Program-made: the position numbers and the translations under genes
Shown: positions 1 to 12,700 of the stretch, piece after piece
How positions within the stretch are numbered: position 1 is the stretch's first letter
How the letters are laid out: the number at the start of each line of letters is the position of its first letter
Source: Zhengitettix transpicula
Lineage: Eukaryota > Arthropoda > Insecta > Orthoptera > Tetrigidae
NCBI GenBank assembly: GCA_037074705.1
Contig: CM073590.1
Location: 45,110,395 to 45,174,394, forward strand
Reading direction: 5' to 3'
Length of the DNA: 64,000 nt
The notes under the pieces: model-generated
What the model was told of the DNA's origin: nothing
Databases searched by the model: none
The model's input: only the letters and a program-made list of their open reading frames with translations

Positions 1-928
1 ATTACAAAATAAGGCTCAAAGCTGTCTATCTGAGAATTATTAGGTGCAAAGTCAGGAAACGTTTGAGCATTAATTTAATGTTTGGAGGGCGAAATAGTAT
101 AAATCGTTACTGTGACCGTCGATAAGTCACGATAGAATATTAACGTGATTTTCCGATAATATATTAGATATAAAAAACAAGATTAACGATATTATATATA
201 AAGGTACATATACAGTTGCAATTGATAAAACTATTAAATTTAAATAAAGTTAACCATCTTCTATCTAATGCTATCACTAATAATTCATATTTAAGGAATT
301 GCGTAAATCTACTTATTGAGAAATTATAAGAATCGGTGAAAAGATGGACACTTAAGAAATATGGTATACTAATTACTTGATCTCTTCCTCATGTCAGGAA
401 CATTGAACGTTGTTACGCACTCCCCAAACTCCATAAGCCAGAGGTTCGTTCCATAAACAGTCCATACATACGTTAGCAGGTATTTTACAAACTTTATTAT
501 ATAATGGCCTCAAAGATGAACTACATCATTCGTTAAAAAATCTACTTACAAATGTTGGAATCCATTAAGGAATTAATAATATCTACCGGCCACATACTTA
601 TCTCACTTGCCGTCGTTTCTATTCACATGTATACCAAGCAATTTAATCATTACTTGTTTATTGTCAAGAAGCTAACTGTTTACTAAATTCCACTTGATGA
701 ATTTCTCACTGCTTTAAATTTAATTCTTAATTCCACTTTGTGTTGACTCGTTTCCTCAATTAAATGTAAAAGTGTTGTTAAATTTCAATATTATATAATT
801 TTATTTTATCCGGCAAGCAAAAAGAATTTTCTAGCTAAATTTAGTTAAAGCACGCAGGCAAGTCGCATGCATATTCGAGAATGGTTATTTAGTTACGATC
901 AGGAGTCTCTGTGGGCGTTGTAATTGAA
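1..928. other. AT-rich, no feature seen
   Basis: No coding frame, splice-bounded exon or recognisable repeat. It should be P450 intron 5 sequence if the gene continues leftward. Confidence 0.5.
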
Positions 929-939
929 GGGCATAGTTT

Positions 940-1490
940 TTTTTTTTTTTTTTTTTTAGGGAAACAGGCTACATGAGGATGATCCACATAGGGCAACTCC
1001 CCTTTAATAGCATAGGAAGGGATTAGAAAGGGGGATGCGGAAGGGTAGAGGAAGGTAGCCAAGGGTTAACTAGGGCCCCCGGGCTATGGTTTAAGGATCC
1101 TACCCGGCATTCGCCTAAAGAAATGCAGGGAAAACCCTAGAAAAACCTGCATCGGGTAGGTCGGGCATTGGGTACTTGTCCCACGCCCTTCCGATAGCGG
1201 GAGAGGAGTTTGCTGTGGGGACGCAGCATTCCCTTCTCCGTGCCTCGACCAGTTTAGGAGGCAGCTGGCCGACTATTCCAATAGGAATAGCGGACAACTC
1301 TTGCCGTATGCCCAAGGTCTGCGACCCCGGAACATACACCTCTCAAAACAGACCGAAGTGCCTTGGCATGTGGGAACGTTAGTTCAAAAAAACCAGAGAG
1401 ATGTGAGAGCATCCCCAAAGGTAGCCCCCGCCAGAGCTCTCTGGGAAGGTTCACCTGCGAGAAATCCTCTCGCAGGCTTACTTTTTTTTT
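940..1490 (-). mobile_element. Family A retroposon, near-complete copy with 11-bp target duplication
   Basis: A 551-bp insert lies between two identical 11-bp copies of GGGCATAGTTT (929-939 and 1491-1501). On the minus strand it ends in a poly(A) run (T18 at the left edge on the plus strand), so it was retroposed. Its 5' end carries a hairpin with arms CCTGCGAGA/TCTCGCAGG. It is GC-rich compared with the host DNA. No pol III B box, reverse transcriptase or long shared ORF is evident, so it depends on another element's machinery. Other copies: 4305-4670, 6540-6615, 12757-13020, 31762-32200 and about 51045-51580. Confidence 0.8.
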
Positions 1491-1689
1491 GGGCATAGTT
1501 TGTCTGAACAATCTTTAGTTGTAAACCCCGGAGCGGGAGTCTTGCAGATGTTGCCAGGTAAAAATGGACCTGCGAGAGGCAGTTCGGCAGATGCTTTAGT
1601 CATGCGACCGCGTTAAAAGCTAGTTCTAACTACAAAAATATGTTTTAAAAAAACACAAAATATTTTATTAATTACAAGCCAACCAAAGA

Positions 1690-2135
1690 AGTAGACAAGT
1701 CGACTTTGGCTAACAGCGCGTGACAGCAGCGAGAGATGTTAAACATCTGCCAACGACACAAACCAGCCGAGATTCATCAATGTTCGAGTTTCCCGAGAAC
1801 CAGAAGGAACAGGAGTATATCAACGACCGCAGTCACCGGGCAAGACGCAGTAATCGGCATTCTCCAACTCTTTAAGTAGCTGAAGACCATCATCATCTAA
1901 GCATTTTAGATTTTTATTTATTTAGTGTCAGACCACGTTTCCTGAGTGTAACCATTAGAAGCTACATATGAATACTCTCTGATTGTCAGAGTTAGGCCTA
2001 TTAAATAAATTTAGTTTCTTTTAAACTTATTATAAAATTTGAGTTTATGACATTCCAAATAAATAATTCAAAAACAGATTTTTAGGTAATCATTAAAAAC
2101 CCTCTTAGATTCGAAAGTGGTTAGTTAGACACCAC
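1690..2135 (+). repeat. Interspersed repeat family B, copy 1
   Basis: Shares an ordered series of blocks with 13470-13900: a gaagctacat block, an AGTTA(G/A)G/ACCT block, a TATAAAA/TTTGAGTT block, caaataaataatt, and a final aaagtgg block. Only non-coding sequence is seen. Type unknown; possibly the 3' part of a retroelement. Confidence 0.55.
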
Positions 2136-2159
2136 AACTTATTTTATTTTCAAATGAAA

Positions 2160-2275
2160 AATTTACGTCTGATTTGAAAATTAATAATGAGAAAAATAGC
2201 CAAATACAGAAATAAAGAACCTCTTTCTTTTCTTCAGGTGCTATGAAAACTAAAAAACATAAGAGTCTACTTTCA
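2160..2275 (-). repeat. Penelope-like 3' tail fragment
   Basis: Contains tttcttcaggtgct and an agccaaatacag segment in the same order as the tails at 29130-29200 and 45345-45460. Truncated, no coding part. Confidence 0.45.
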
Positions 2276-3562
2276 TTCAATCCTATTTTCATTATATGGG
2301 TCACTTTGGGGGATGAGGAAGGGAGTAGTAACCTCTCTTCGGCGAGAATAAGACTATTATTTTTATTAATATATTTTTGAATATAGAAGTGTTTACTTTT
2401 CGAAAGTAATGGTTATATAGTGAAGATGTTTCGTCTCATAGTTATAAAGGATCCATTTGTACAATTTGATGCTAATAAATTGGGACAGGTTTACTTAACA
2501 TTCAATGGATTTCTGGGAGAGAAGTAGTGCAGGCATGTGAGGTAAGTTTTTAAATGCAAATAGTAGTGATAAATTGTGTAAAACACTATTACGAATTTTC
2601 AAATATGTGATGACATGAAATAAGGTGTGTATTTACCAAATCATGATTTATGATAATTTTAATGGGTGTTATTATGACAGTTGTAAGTAAATATACAACT
2701 CTATCAAATTAAATAATACATTTTTATGATGAATTTTAGTTCGCAATACAATAAACCGTATGAAACAAGTCAGTTTCCAATATTCAGTATAAATCCACAA
2801 CCAAGTGCTCTACGATGTAGGCCTAGTAGGTTCTGTTCTGAAAATAGGAAGAAGCTAATGTGAATAGGAAATTCCTTCGGCCATAAGTCCATTGGAAATG
2901 GGAATGTTTTCAACAATAAGTTAATTTAATAAAATTTTTCAATTAAGAAATAGCATAACAAAACCTCGATTAGTAACAATTAGTTATAGATATATCGGAC
3001 TTCCTTGGGTAGTAGATTTTATCGTAAACCGAGAACTGTCTTATCGAAATTTAAAATTGTTTCCTGACGCACACTATTCTTTATCAGAAACGACGGGTTT
3101 CCTGCATGATAACAGCAACGCGGGTGGAATGTACTTGCTTTATAACTGCTTTTGTAACCTTTCGGTGTATAATTAAACTTATTGTTCTGGAGGTCGTTTT
3201 CTTTTACTACAGCCTGGCGATACATTCTCGGGATTATGATAATAAAAAAAGCAAAGCGGATAGCATAACTACGTTCGGCTCGCGTTCCACACAGATCAGA
3301 CGCCTATCAGATGTCCTTAATGACTATTCGCTTTGATTTAGTACATACTTAACTTCAATTTGAAATAAATATAATTTCTCTTATAATTTTTCAACCAGTC
3401 GACGGATGTTTGGAGGAATTTTAATTCGTGATATAACTATAAGTCTTGAATCTGTAAAATTGACACAAATACGCAATTAAAAGAAGTAAAAATCTTGATA
3501 TAAAACACAATTAATTGAGTAAAAACTTATTTGTACAGGTAGAGCTTTTACATTAGACCTAC
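2276..3562. other. Intergenic/intronic, nothing recognised
   Basis: Searched on the minus strand for the missing P450 exons (ExxR, haem loop); none seen. Short frames near 3.0-3.3 kb look random. Confidence 0.4.
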
Positions 3563-3743
3563 CTAAGTTTGTCCTCGAGGGACGGTAGCCGATCCTTTCC
3601 AACGGCGGAAATTATTTCTTCATAGACTTTCTTCTGAACTTCAGGATAGATAAGCATGAGCAAAAAGGCGTATCGTATGGTGTTGCTTGTTGTTTCGGAT
3701 CCGGCTACGAAGAAGTCGTAGCACATCATCAGCAACTGATTGT
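3563..3743 (-). CDS. P450 exon 5: I-helix
   Basis: Acceptor ttacag precedes 3743 and donor gtaggt follows 3563. 181 bases encode NQLLMMCYDFF, then AGSETTS (the conserved I-helix motif with the catalytic threonine pair) and YPEVQKKVYEEI, ending PSLEDKLR in phase 2. The next exon, expected to begin with a PYTEA-like segment and the ExxR helix, was not found between 1 and 3562. Confidence 0.92.
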
Positions 3744-6700
3744 CTGTAATTTCAAATCGAAATGCTCTTAGGATAAGTGAAATTATTTATTTATTTAATT
3801 TATTAATCTACATTCTAAACTATCTTAGAATGTTTGACCTCTTCTCTCACGCATGCAAAAACCAACTGCATATGCTTAAGTATTTCTGACAAGAGTCTCT
3901 AAATGATCATTATGTTTACTTCTGCACAAAACCTAGCACAAACATATCGAAGATAAAAAAATATCCTACTTTACTCGAATTTCCAATCAACCTCTCTCCA
4001 TGTTTACTCCACAGAAAACTTCACCACAGGTTCTTAATCTGTCGTTGGGCACCCATACACATCGTCCACCCCAGCACATAAGAAAATTGTTAGTTTTTAA
4101 TTTTTCTGTAAGTTAATGGTAAATTAATATCCTTTTACGAGTAAATTCATGTTTTCCCTCCTGAAGGATTTTTATGGTATCCCGCACGCGCAAAAACTAA
4201 CGTAGGTTTCAATACTATTATCACCTATATTTATCTTATTAATCTACATAAAACAAATAATCCTTATTGCAATGAAAAGTTTTAAAACTTCGGTTAGCTT
4301 TAAGCAGGGGTGACAGAGTACATGAGGGTCATCCATGTCCCCGTAAGTATTATAGGCAAGGATATGAAGTGGTGATGCGAAAGTAGATCTAAGTAACTAA
4401 GGATTAACTGGGGCCTCCTGGCTAAAATTTAAGGATACTACCCGGCATTCTCCTAAATTTGTTGCTGTGATAACCCTAGGAAAACCCGTAACAGGTAAAT
4501 CGGGATCCCTATACTTATCCACTCTCTTCCGATGACTAGTTTGTATTTTCGTCTGCATACCTTGACCAGGTTTGGACGCGTCAGGGCCATTATTTCAATG
4601 GACATGGATGACAACGTCTGCAACGCCCGAGCATAGAAAACTAGAAGCTGACCTGTGTCTGAGATTATGGGAAACTTAATTTCACGTGGTGGCTTATCCC
4701 CTTTAACACAATAGGAATGGACGCTGAAGAGTAAATATAAAAGGGTAGCAAGAGTTAACTGGAACCCCGGACTTAAAATTAAATTATTTACCTGTGAATG
4801 TAGTTGGCGTTGATGAATTCCACTGACTTGAAATCATCTCGCGAATGAAAGCGTCTATGAGATCCCTCTTGTTCTCCGGGTCATACGTTTCCTTGTGCTC
4901 ATTAATTGTTTCCTGGTGGAAGTAATCCAAAATTTATTTTACTAAATAACATACGGGATGTACGATAATCAAAATTGAATCTTGAAATCATATCATGTTT
5001 ATTGCTAAATATCTTGCGTATCAATAGTAGTGTAAATTTAATTTTATTTCTTATAAACGATCAACCCTTTTTTGACAAGCCGTTAACTCTAATCTTTCTG
5101 TGTATTAAGAAATTTAATCATCAGTTTTCCCGTTTATTATGCTAATTACATGTTACCCACACTTCCTCGTTTCACGTACTAATTCTAAAATGTTTCCTTT
5201 AATATCATGATATCTTCCTTTGCGAGGGGCAGTGAATTACTGTTATTTGTAAATTGTGAGAATTTTTGTTTCTGCCACTTGCGAGCGTTTCTCTCACCTG
5301 AATCAACTCTTCCCTGTCTATCTGCTTTCAGCATAGACATACTTTACGCTTGAAATTAACGTCATACAATGTTTTTATACTTGCAAAATATAAATGTAAC
5401 AAAATCTAGAAACGTAACATTAATTATGATGTAAGGAATTTGGATGATGATACCGACGAACTTCTTTTCTAGTTGTAATCAAATCTGTTGCACCTTCATT
5501 TCTACTTGGCACCATTATTTTGATACTACATCTGTACAAATAAAGTTTATTATGTTTAGTAGAATACTGTAATAGCCTACTAAAAAGTAAAAATAAATTT
5601 TATGAGTGAGTGAAGAAGTGACCAACCAGGAAGAATGCGCGCAGGCTGCTGTTGAGTTCTGACATAAGTTTGTAGCCAGTCGAAGAGGGCGCGATGAACC
5701 TGAGCCACGGGAAGGTGCTGAGGAATCCCGAGCCAGCCATGTCGAAAGCCCGAGTGCGCAGCTCCATGAGTTGGAGCAGACGCATGAGACGTTTGTCGTC
5801 CTTAGGGAAGCGTGACCCGGCAACGAACTGCCACAGGATGTTCATGACGGCGGGTGCAAGAATCGGCTTGAGCTGGCCCTTCCCGCCTTCGAGGTTCTTC
5901 AGTTCGTCCAGGAGCTCTTGTACCTCCGAGCACACTTTGTCCTCCATGTAGGCTCCTCCGAAGCCCAGCGAGCGCAGATGCCGCGTCACGAATGCACGTT
6001 GCTCGTGCCACAGCTTACCATCCACGCATGTTATTCCTGCACATCAAAATTCTATTACATGCGTTTCTCTAAGTTATTATTCATATGTCATTTATTAAAT
6101 ATTAACTGGTTACCCATCCTCCATACGGGGTGCTTGTTTTTTAGCGTTAAGGTTAGTTTTGGAGACAAATATTTATTTACAGGGTGATCCGCTCGAATAT
6201 CCCTAATTTCACTTGTATGTGACGGGTGCTAGCAATTTGTCCTGGGTAACAGAAACCTAAGAGTGTTGGGGAGGGGCAGGTACGATATTGAAGCCTCAAG
6301 CCCTTGGGGAAGGCACTGGGTCCTGTGGGAAGGGGGGGAGGAGCACGATGCTTCAGCAGAACGCATCTTCCCTGGAAACAGGAAGATGAAACGCAGGGGC
6401 CCAAATTATATCTTCGTATTGGAAGAAGTTGCATCCCAATGAACAGCGCTCTATCACGCTTTAAGGACTTATTCTCGTAAAGTCGGCCTGAAATACATGA
6501 GTAAACAAGTGTCAGTGACGGCACGAAAGCGATTCGAAAACGCTCAACTCCCCTCTTATAGCATAGGAAGGGGACTGAAAGGTAGGATACGGAAAAGTAG
6601 GGAAAGAACATTGGTTAAAAACCAGAGAGATCCATTTAATTTTTTATAATGGGTGAAATAATAAATAAAGTGGAAGGGTGACAGACTTGTCAGAGACACA

Positions 6701-9700
6701 TTAAGTAATAGGATTAAGACGAACAGAATTCAAATAATTGTAAACTGAGGGCAATTATATAAACACAAGAAAATATAAATATAGTTGATATCAGAGAATT
6801 CAACACAGGATTGTTTTACTTTAGATTACTTGTTTTCATTCCAATTTTAAATGTAGAACTTAACCAAAATCGATCAAAATTAACGAATATGATTTTTAAA
6901 CCCACCATCTACCATTTAAAGTTTTACCCTTTTCAAAAGATATTTGGTAATTTTCTTTAATCTCAAAGTTATTTGATGCACCGTATAAATAATATATTTA
7001 ATATTCTTTAAAAATGAATAAAAATATGTTCCAAGCAGTTAAAACTAGATTTTGGAATGCATCACCTCCTAATTTTTTCGAAGGTGTCGAATGGTAATTT
7101 TGTATCGGTAAGTACCTTATCACACCTTTAAATAAAAATGAAGAAAGTTACATCTATATTGGCTCAACAGTTTTTTAGTAAAAAGTGAAAAATGTTAATG
7201 TCTCTTATTTTGTCTCAAGGTGGTGACTGACAGTTTGAATCTGTCGAGTCTATATTACAGTGATAAAAGTTTAATCGAAATCCTTCAGAACGTTTTTCTG
7301 AGAAAAGTGAACAAAATAAGACAAATATTTGATGCATCGTTTTTGGATCGTCAATCGTAGAAATAAAATATAAACACAACATTCTAATCCACAATAAGAC
7401 AGGAATATTATTTTATTTAAATGTAAGGTGAATTCCACAACGCCCATGCTAACATCTACGAATTGGGTCTCCGAGTACATGGAAAGAGGCGAAGCGTCCG
7501 ACACTAAGCCAGTGATATTAACTGGAAGGACCATCCTTTCGACTGGATTATATTTAAAGTCATCATGTACTATGAAACTACTGGTGGGAACCACCTCCAA
7601 CAAAGCGGAATAGGTCGTGCAATTTCTGAAAAGTGCCAGCAACGCAACTCTGACACGGAAGCGTGGCCAACATCGCTGCGCGCGTTGTGTTATCCCACTT
7701 GATGGCTCCATCAGTGGGTAGGAGAAGACCATAATTTGAGGACCGTCGATGACTGAAATCGGTGATATGCGTGAGCTGTGCAGTAAGATTGCATGCCATA
7801 TAAGATTTTGATGGGTAAATAGAAAACGTTTCAGTCACGAACATTTCCCCAAACCCTGCGTTTAATTGTTGCTACATTGATCCCAAAACAAGCGGATGGT
7901 ATTACACTCGCCAACGAGACTAAAAACGCAGAGGTCTCCAAATTAACCCGAGAAGAGCTTAATGCAGTAAAACGAATTAGATTCAATAAGGAACCCGGAC
8001 CTGATGGCGTGCCAAACTTCGGTGTTAAATCACCAATGAAGACGAGACTAAAGGTTTGTCTGAAGTTGTTTCATTTTTACCTGAAAGAGAGTATCTTCCC
8101 CGAGTCTCGACTGTCAGTGTCACACCGTCTGCTCTTTGTGCTCGATGCTAAGTGCAAAGTGCTCCAGCGGCTGGTTCATAACAGACTGTCGGAAGCGAAA
8201 GAAAACAAGAACAGTCTCTCCGACTACGAATACTGATTCAGGAAAGGCCTTCAATCATTGGTACTCCACACTGCCCGTATAGCTATTCGAGGGAAGAGAT
8301 GAAGACGCTATGGTCTCTCTGGATATCAAAAACGACTTCAACTCGGCGAGGTGGAGCTGTATCTGAGCAGACTGAAGGTGCCTACATAACTCAAGAAGAT
8401 AGGGGATAACTACATTAATTATAGTACCTTGATGTTTAACAGACACACCGAAGTAAGTACGTAGTCACAGGGGGCTTCCCACAAGGATCGGTCCTGGGGA
8501 ACCTCCTGTGGAATATAATGACCAAGGCGTACTACGTCTTGATGTTACTCCCAAAAACAATATTTTCAGCTTTGCTGACGAAATAGTGATCATAGCAGTC
8601 GGTAACCATGCGGAGCGAGTAGTCCAAATATAATACATAGAAATAATATTTATGAGAATCTAGTTTTTTAATTAAATAACCACGAGTTGTTAATTTCCAA
8701 TCCTTTATTAATTCTTCGACCATGGCAGAAGTTTTCGGCATCATGCCATAATCATCTGCTCGTCAATGGTCGAGTTACTGAGGATCAGGACAATGTTGTT
8801 TTAGTTGTATAAGTGCACTTGCTGATGGTTATGGAGTGATACCGAAATCTTCTGCTGTGGATGGCGAATTAATAAAGGATTTGAAATTGAGGACTCGTGA
8901 TTATTTATTATTTAAAAAGTAATATCTTATTCGTACGTCTGTTTTTTAACACTTTTTAAAATTCAAAAATGATTAGATTAGATTTATTAGTTCCATTATT
9001 CCTCTGCTGAGGTAATAGGACAAGTCAAATTGATATTACTTACAAATATACATAAATACTGTAGATGTTATAAAAACTATACATAAATAGTGATACAAAT
9101 AATTTAAAGTGAACATATTTGAAATTACATGAAATAGGTTAAGGGAGAATATACATAAAGAAGAAAGGATTACAGAACATTTCACAAGTAAGAAATCTTA
9201 AATATAAAGGAAGGAATAAAAAATAATTGTAAGCTGAACTTCACTTCGCTAATAACACTAAAACGTTTTCCAAAAATAACACTGCACTGCACGAATAACA
9301 CTCCCATTTGTATATCATGTTCTTGTATTGATGAGCCTTCAAAGTGTTGGCGGCTCCGGAAGAATTTCTCTGGCAGCTCTTCTCAGGCTGCAAATCTCGT
9401 GCGGACGACATGAAATAAACAGTTGTGAAGTATCAGTTGGACATACAGACAATAAAAATTTATATTTGTATTCCATAAATTAACCAGTACTTTCTAGGGA
9501 ACAAATGTGAGTTTGGCTCAGACCAATTTACAAATTCGTTAACAGAGTAATACTGTTAAGAAGAGTTTTGCATTTCTTAATAAATACGATGTAACTGCTT
9601 ACGCTTTTGGTGCTAAGAGGAAAACAATTAAATTGCTTTATTCCTGAATAATGTACTCTTTTTTCAAAAAGTGAGAGATGATGTTTGTCTGTCCGTAATG

Positions 9701-12700
9701 TCGCGCGATTTCTGGTATTATATTCATGGAATTCCCCGTTGGTAACAAATAGACTTTGATTACGACTTTTATAGTTCCTAAAATGCATGCACTGGTAACG
9801 TTAAAATTCCAAAAGCTTTGAAGAGAGGTCTACAACTATCTCCGTAATTTTTGCCATATGATATTCGGATCGCACGTTTCTGTAATTTAAATATTTCCGC
9901 AGAGCGAGAAGAAACTCCCCAGATCGTAATTCCATAGCACATGTTTGAGTGGAAATATGCATAATATACAGTTTTTGCAGTTAAAGTATCTATTTGTTGC
10001 ATTAATAATCAAACTAACACAGAACTAAGTTTACTTGGGAATTCCTTAATATGTTCATTCCATCGTAACTTTCCGTCAACGTGAACACCGAGAAATGTTG
10101 CATGATCAGTCGCTAATTCAGTGTTGTTGTTACTGGAAGAATACTGAACAAGTTTAGTTTTCTGTAAGTTGTTAGCACTGAACCAGACATTTAATAATAA
10201 CTTCAGGGCACTTTCGAATTTTTTTCAATTGTTTCACGCCGCTACCGGCTATTATTAAGTTCGTGTCAACGACATAAAGAACTGATTTTATAGTTTTGAT
10301 GCAATCTGGAAGGTCATTTATGTACAAAATAAAAAGCAGCGGTCCAAGAATCGACCCCTGCGGGTCCCCACAGTTATTTCCTTCCAAACAGAGACATAAA
10401 TATTTCCGTCATTGTTGTCTATGGCGACATTTTGCTTTCGATTAGTAAGTTAGGATTTGAAAAGTAAGGAAGCATTTCCCCTAATTCCGTAGAACACAAA
10501 TTTTTTTAGTAAAATTTTGTAATCAACCATTTCGAATGCTTTGGAGAGATCTGAAAATATCGCTGTTACTTTTAATTTATCTTCCAGAGTCCTGGATTTA
10601 TTGTACGAAATCGTTCATAGCGCTGTTAGTGGATTTATTTTCGAGGAGGCCATGTTGTTCTGGTCAGACGATGTTTTTCTAAGAAAAACAACTCGCAAAT
10701 GTATCGCTTTTTTTAGTATTTTAGAGAAAATTGGAAGGTGGGAAATAGATCAATAATTCGATATATCAGTACGCATACCCTTTTTAAATAGTGGAATTAC
10801 TTTAGCTACATTTAAGAATCCGGAAATTTTCCTTTCAAGAACGACGAATAAATTATGTATTGAATTGGTTCTGCTATAGCTTCTGCGCATTCCTTAACGA
10901 GTTTTCTGTTAATTCAATATATATATCGTTTGAATTAGAACATTTTAAGCTCCTTATTATATTTAATACGTCACCCATAGTTAACGATAATCAAAATATT
11001 GAATGACCAGCGCCTTTCTTCGCATTGTTAAGAAGTTCGTGAACGGAATTGTCTTTAGGTGTCGTAACATTATCCACATATTGTATATGTACATTAAAAA
11101 AGTAATGGTTAAACGCAGAAGCTGCTTCCGTGTTTGAAATGATTTTATCATCTTGGAGAATACAGATTTTCTTTGCATCAAATCTTTGTTTCCCAGAAGA
11201 ATTATGAATTACATTCGATGTGGCTTTTATTTTATTATCTGAATTGATAATGAATTTAGACGTAGCAAGTTTCCTAGCGGCGGCGAGCACTTTTTTTGTA
11301 AGTCTGCATAATGTAAAATAGTTTATAAACTGAGAACTTGAGTTCAATTGTTTCATAACGTGTAAATCTCGCGAGATTCGGATTCCTTTAGTAACACAGT
11401 GATTTGTTAGATTATTCCCTTTAACAATTTGTTTTAATGGAGCAACTTCATTAATAACAGAAATTTATTCGATATCATGGCGTATTTAGAACGACACAGT
11501 TTTCTTGTATTAATGACCCGATGATGAGATTTAATTGTTTGTAATAAATCTTGATTTAAGAGCATTAGCTGACCTTTGTGGTCATAAGAGTCCGGTGTCT
11601 AGAACATCCACGCGGTAAGCCTGTTTCTCGAAGTTACATATAATGTAATCAATGCAAGTTGAAGTGTTAGAGACTCTAGTAGGTTCCTGATTTGTAACGG
11701 AAAGGCTTATAAGGTATCTTATAAGAGTAAAAGATACAATTAGAGAGTCAAAACACTCCAAGAAGTTTAAGAAATACAAAAATACTCACAACCTTAGGCT
11801 GTTCAAAAATACTCTCAATAACATAATATTCTAATTAATATGCACATACACCCAATTAAAGTTAGCGACCAATGTTGTTACATAATTTAACTTCAAGAAG
11901 ATATCGTAAGTAATTTGTCTCTTATGTCAATATCATAACTAATGTGCTTAATAATCTGGCCAGTTAGTGAACAAGATAGAAAAATTAAATAAAACAGCCG
12001 CATGTCTGATGATTCCAAAACAGAAGTAAACATCAAAACACTGTATTTTACTGATACGATGGAAATTAGGGATTTAAGATAACAATTTGATTGAAATTAA
12101 TAAGGGTTGAGTACATTTTTTAAACTGTGTGCATTTATGGCATGACTAGATAACTCCGTAGTTCCCGGCTATTATGAAATATCACTGTCAACTTTTCACG
12201 ATTTATGCCGATGATACTCTTGCATCTTGTATGAAAAAGAACTCGACATGACCTTAACCTCTTTTACAGATAAACGGTCATTATCGCCTTCTGAGAAATT
12301 TCTATTATAATAGGAGTCAAAGGCTTTGACGTCTATATGTGTTTCAGATAATAATATTCACGGACGTTTCCTTAAACATTCAACTGCGTGAATCCCTTCT
12401 TCATACGTAATTTTAAATCACTCATTGAGAAAACAAATATCAGTCTCAAAACTTGTTTTAAATAAAAGAAAACAAACTCTTGCTTGATTTAATTATGAAT
12501 TGATCACAACCTACAGAACTGCTGTGATGTAGCGATCAGCGTCACAGCCTCGCATCCGGCATACGCAGGGATGTTTGTGCTCGTCAGGGTCAGAAAACTA
12601 GTGTTAAGACTGATTGACACACTGGCCATGTGTCACTCATAAATTCATAATGTGTCTTGTAAGATGACAGTCTGGCAGTAGCCCCTGTAGGACAAATCCC

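Noticed and set aside
1115..1511. Overlapping frames on both strands of the family A copy
   Set aside because: Open frames on both strands recur in the copy at 51 kb only because the copies are similar. No frame has support from domain content.
1..3562. Missing P450 3' exons
   Set aside because: Searched for the ExxR helix and the haem-binding cysteine loop on the minus strand; none found. They probably lie outside the window.
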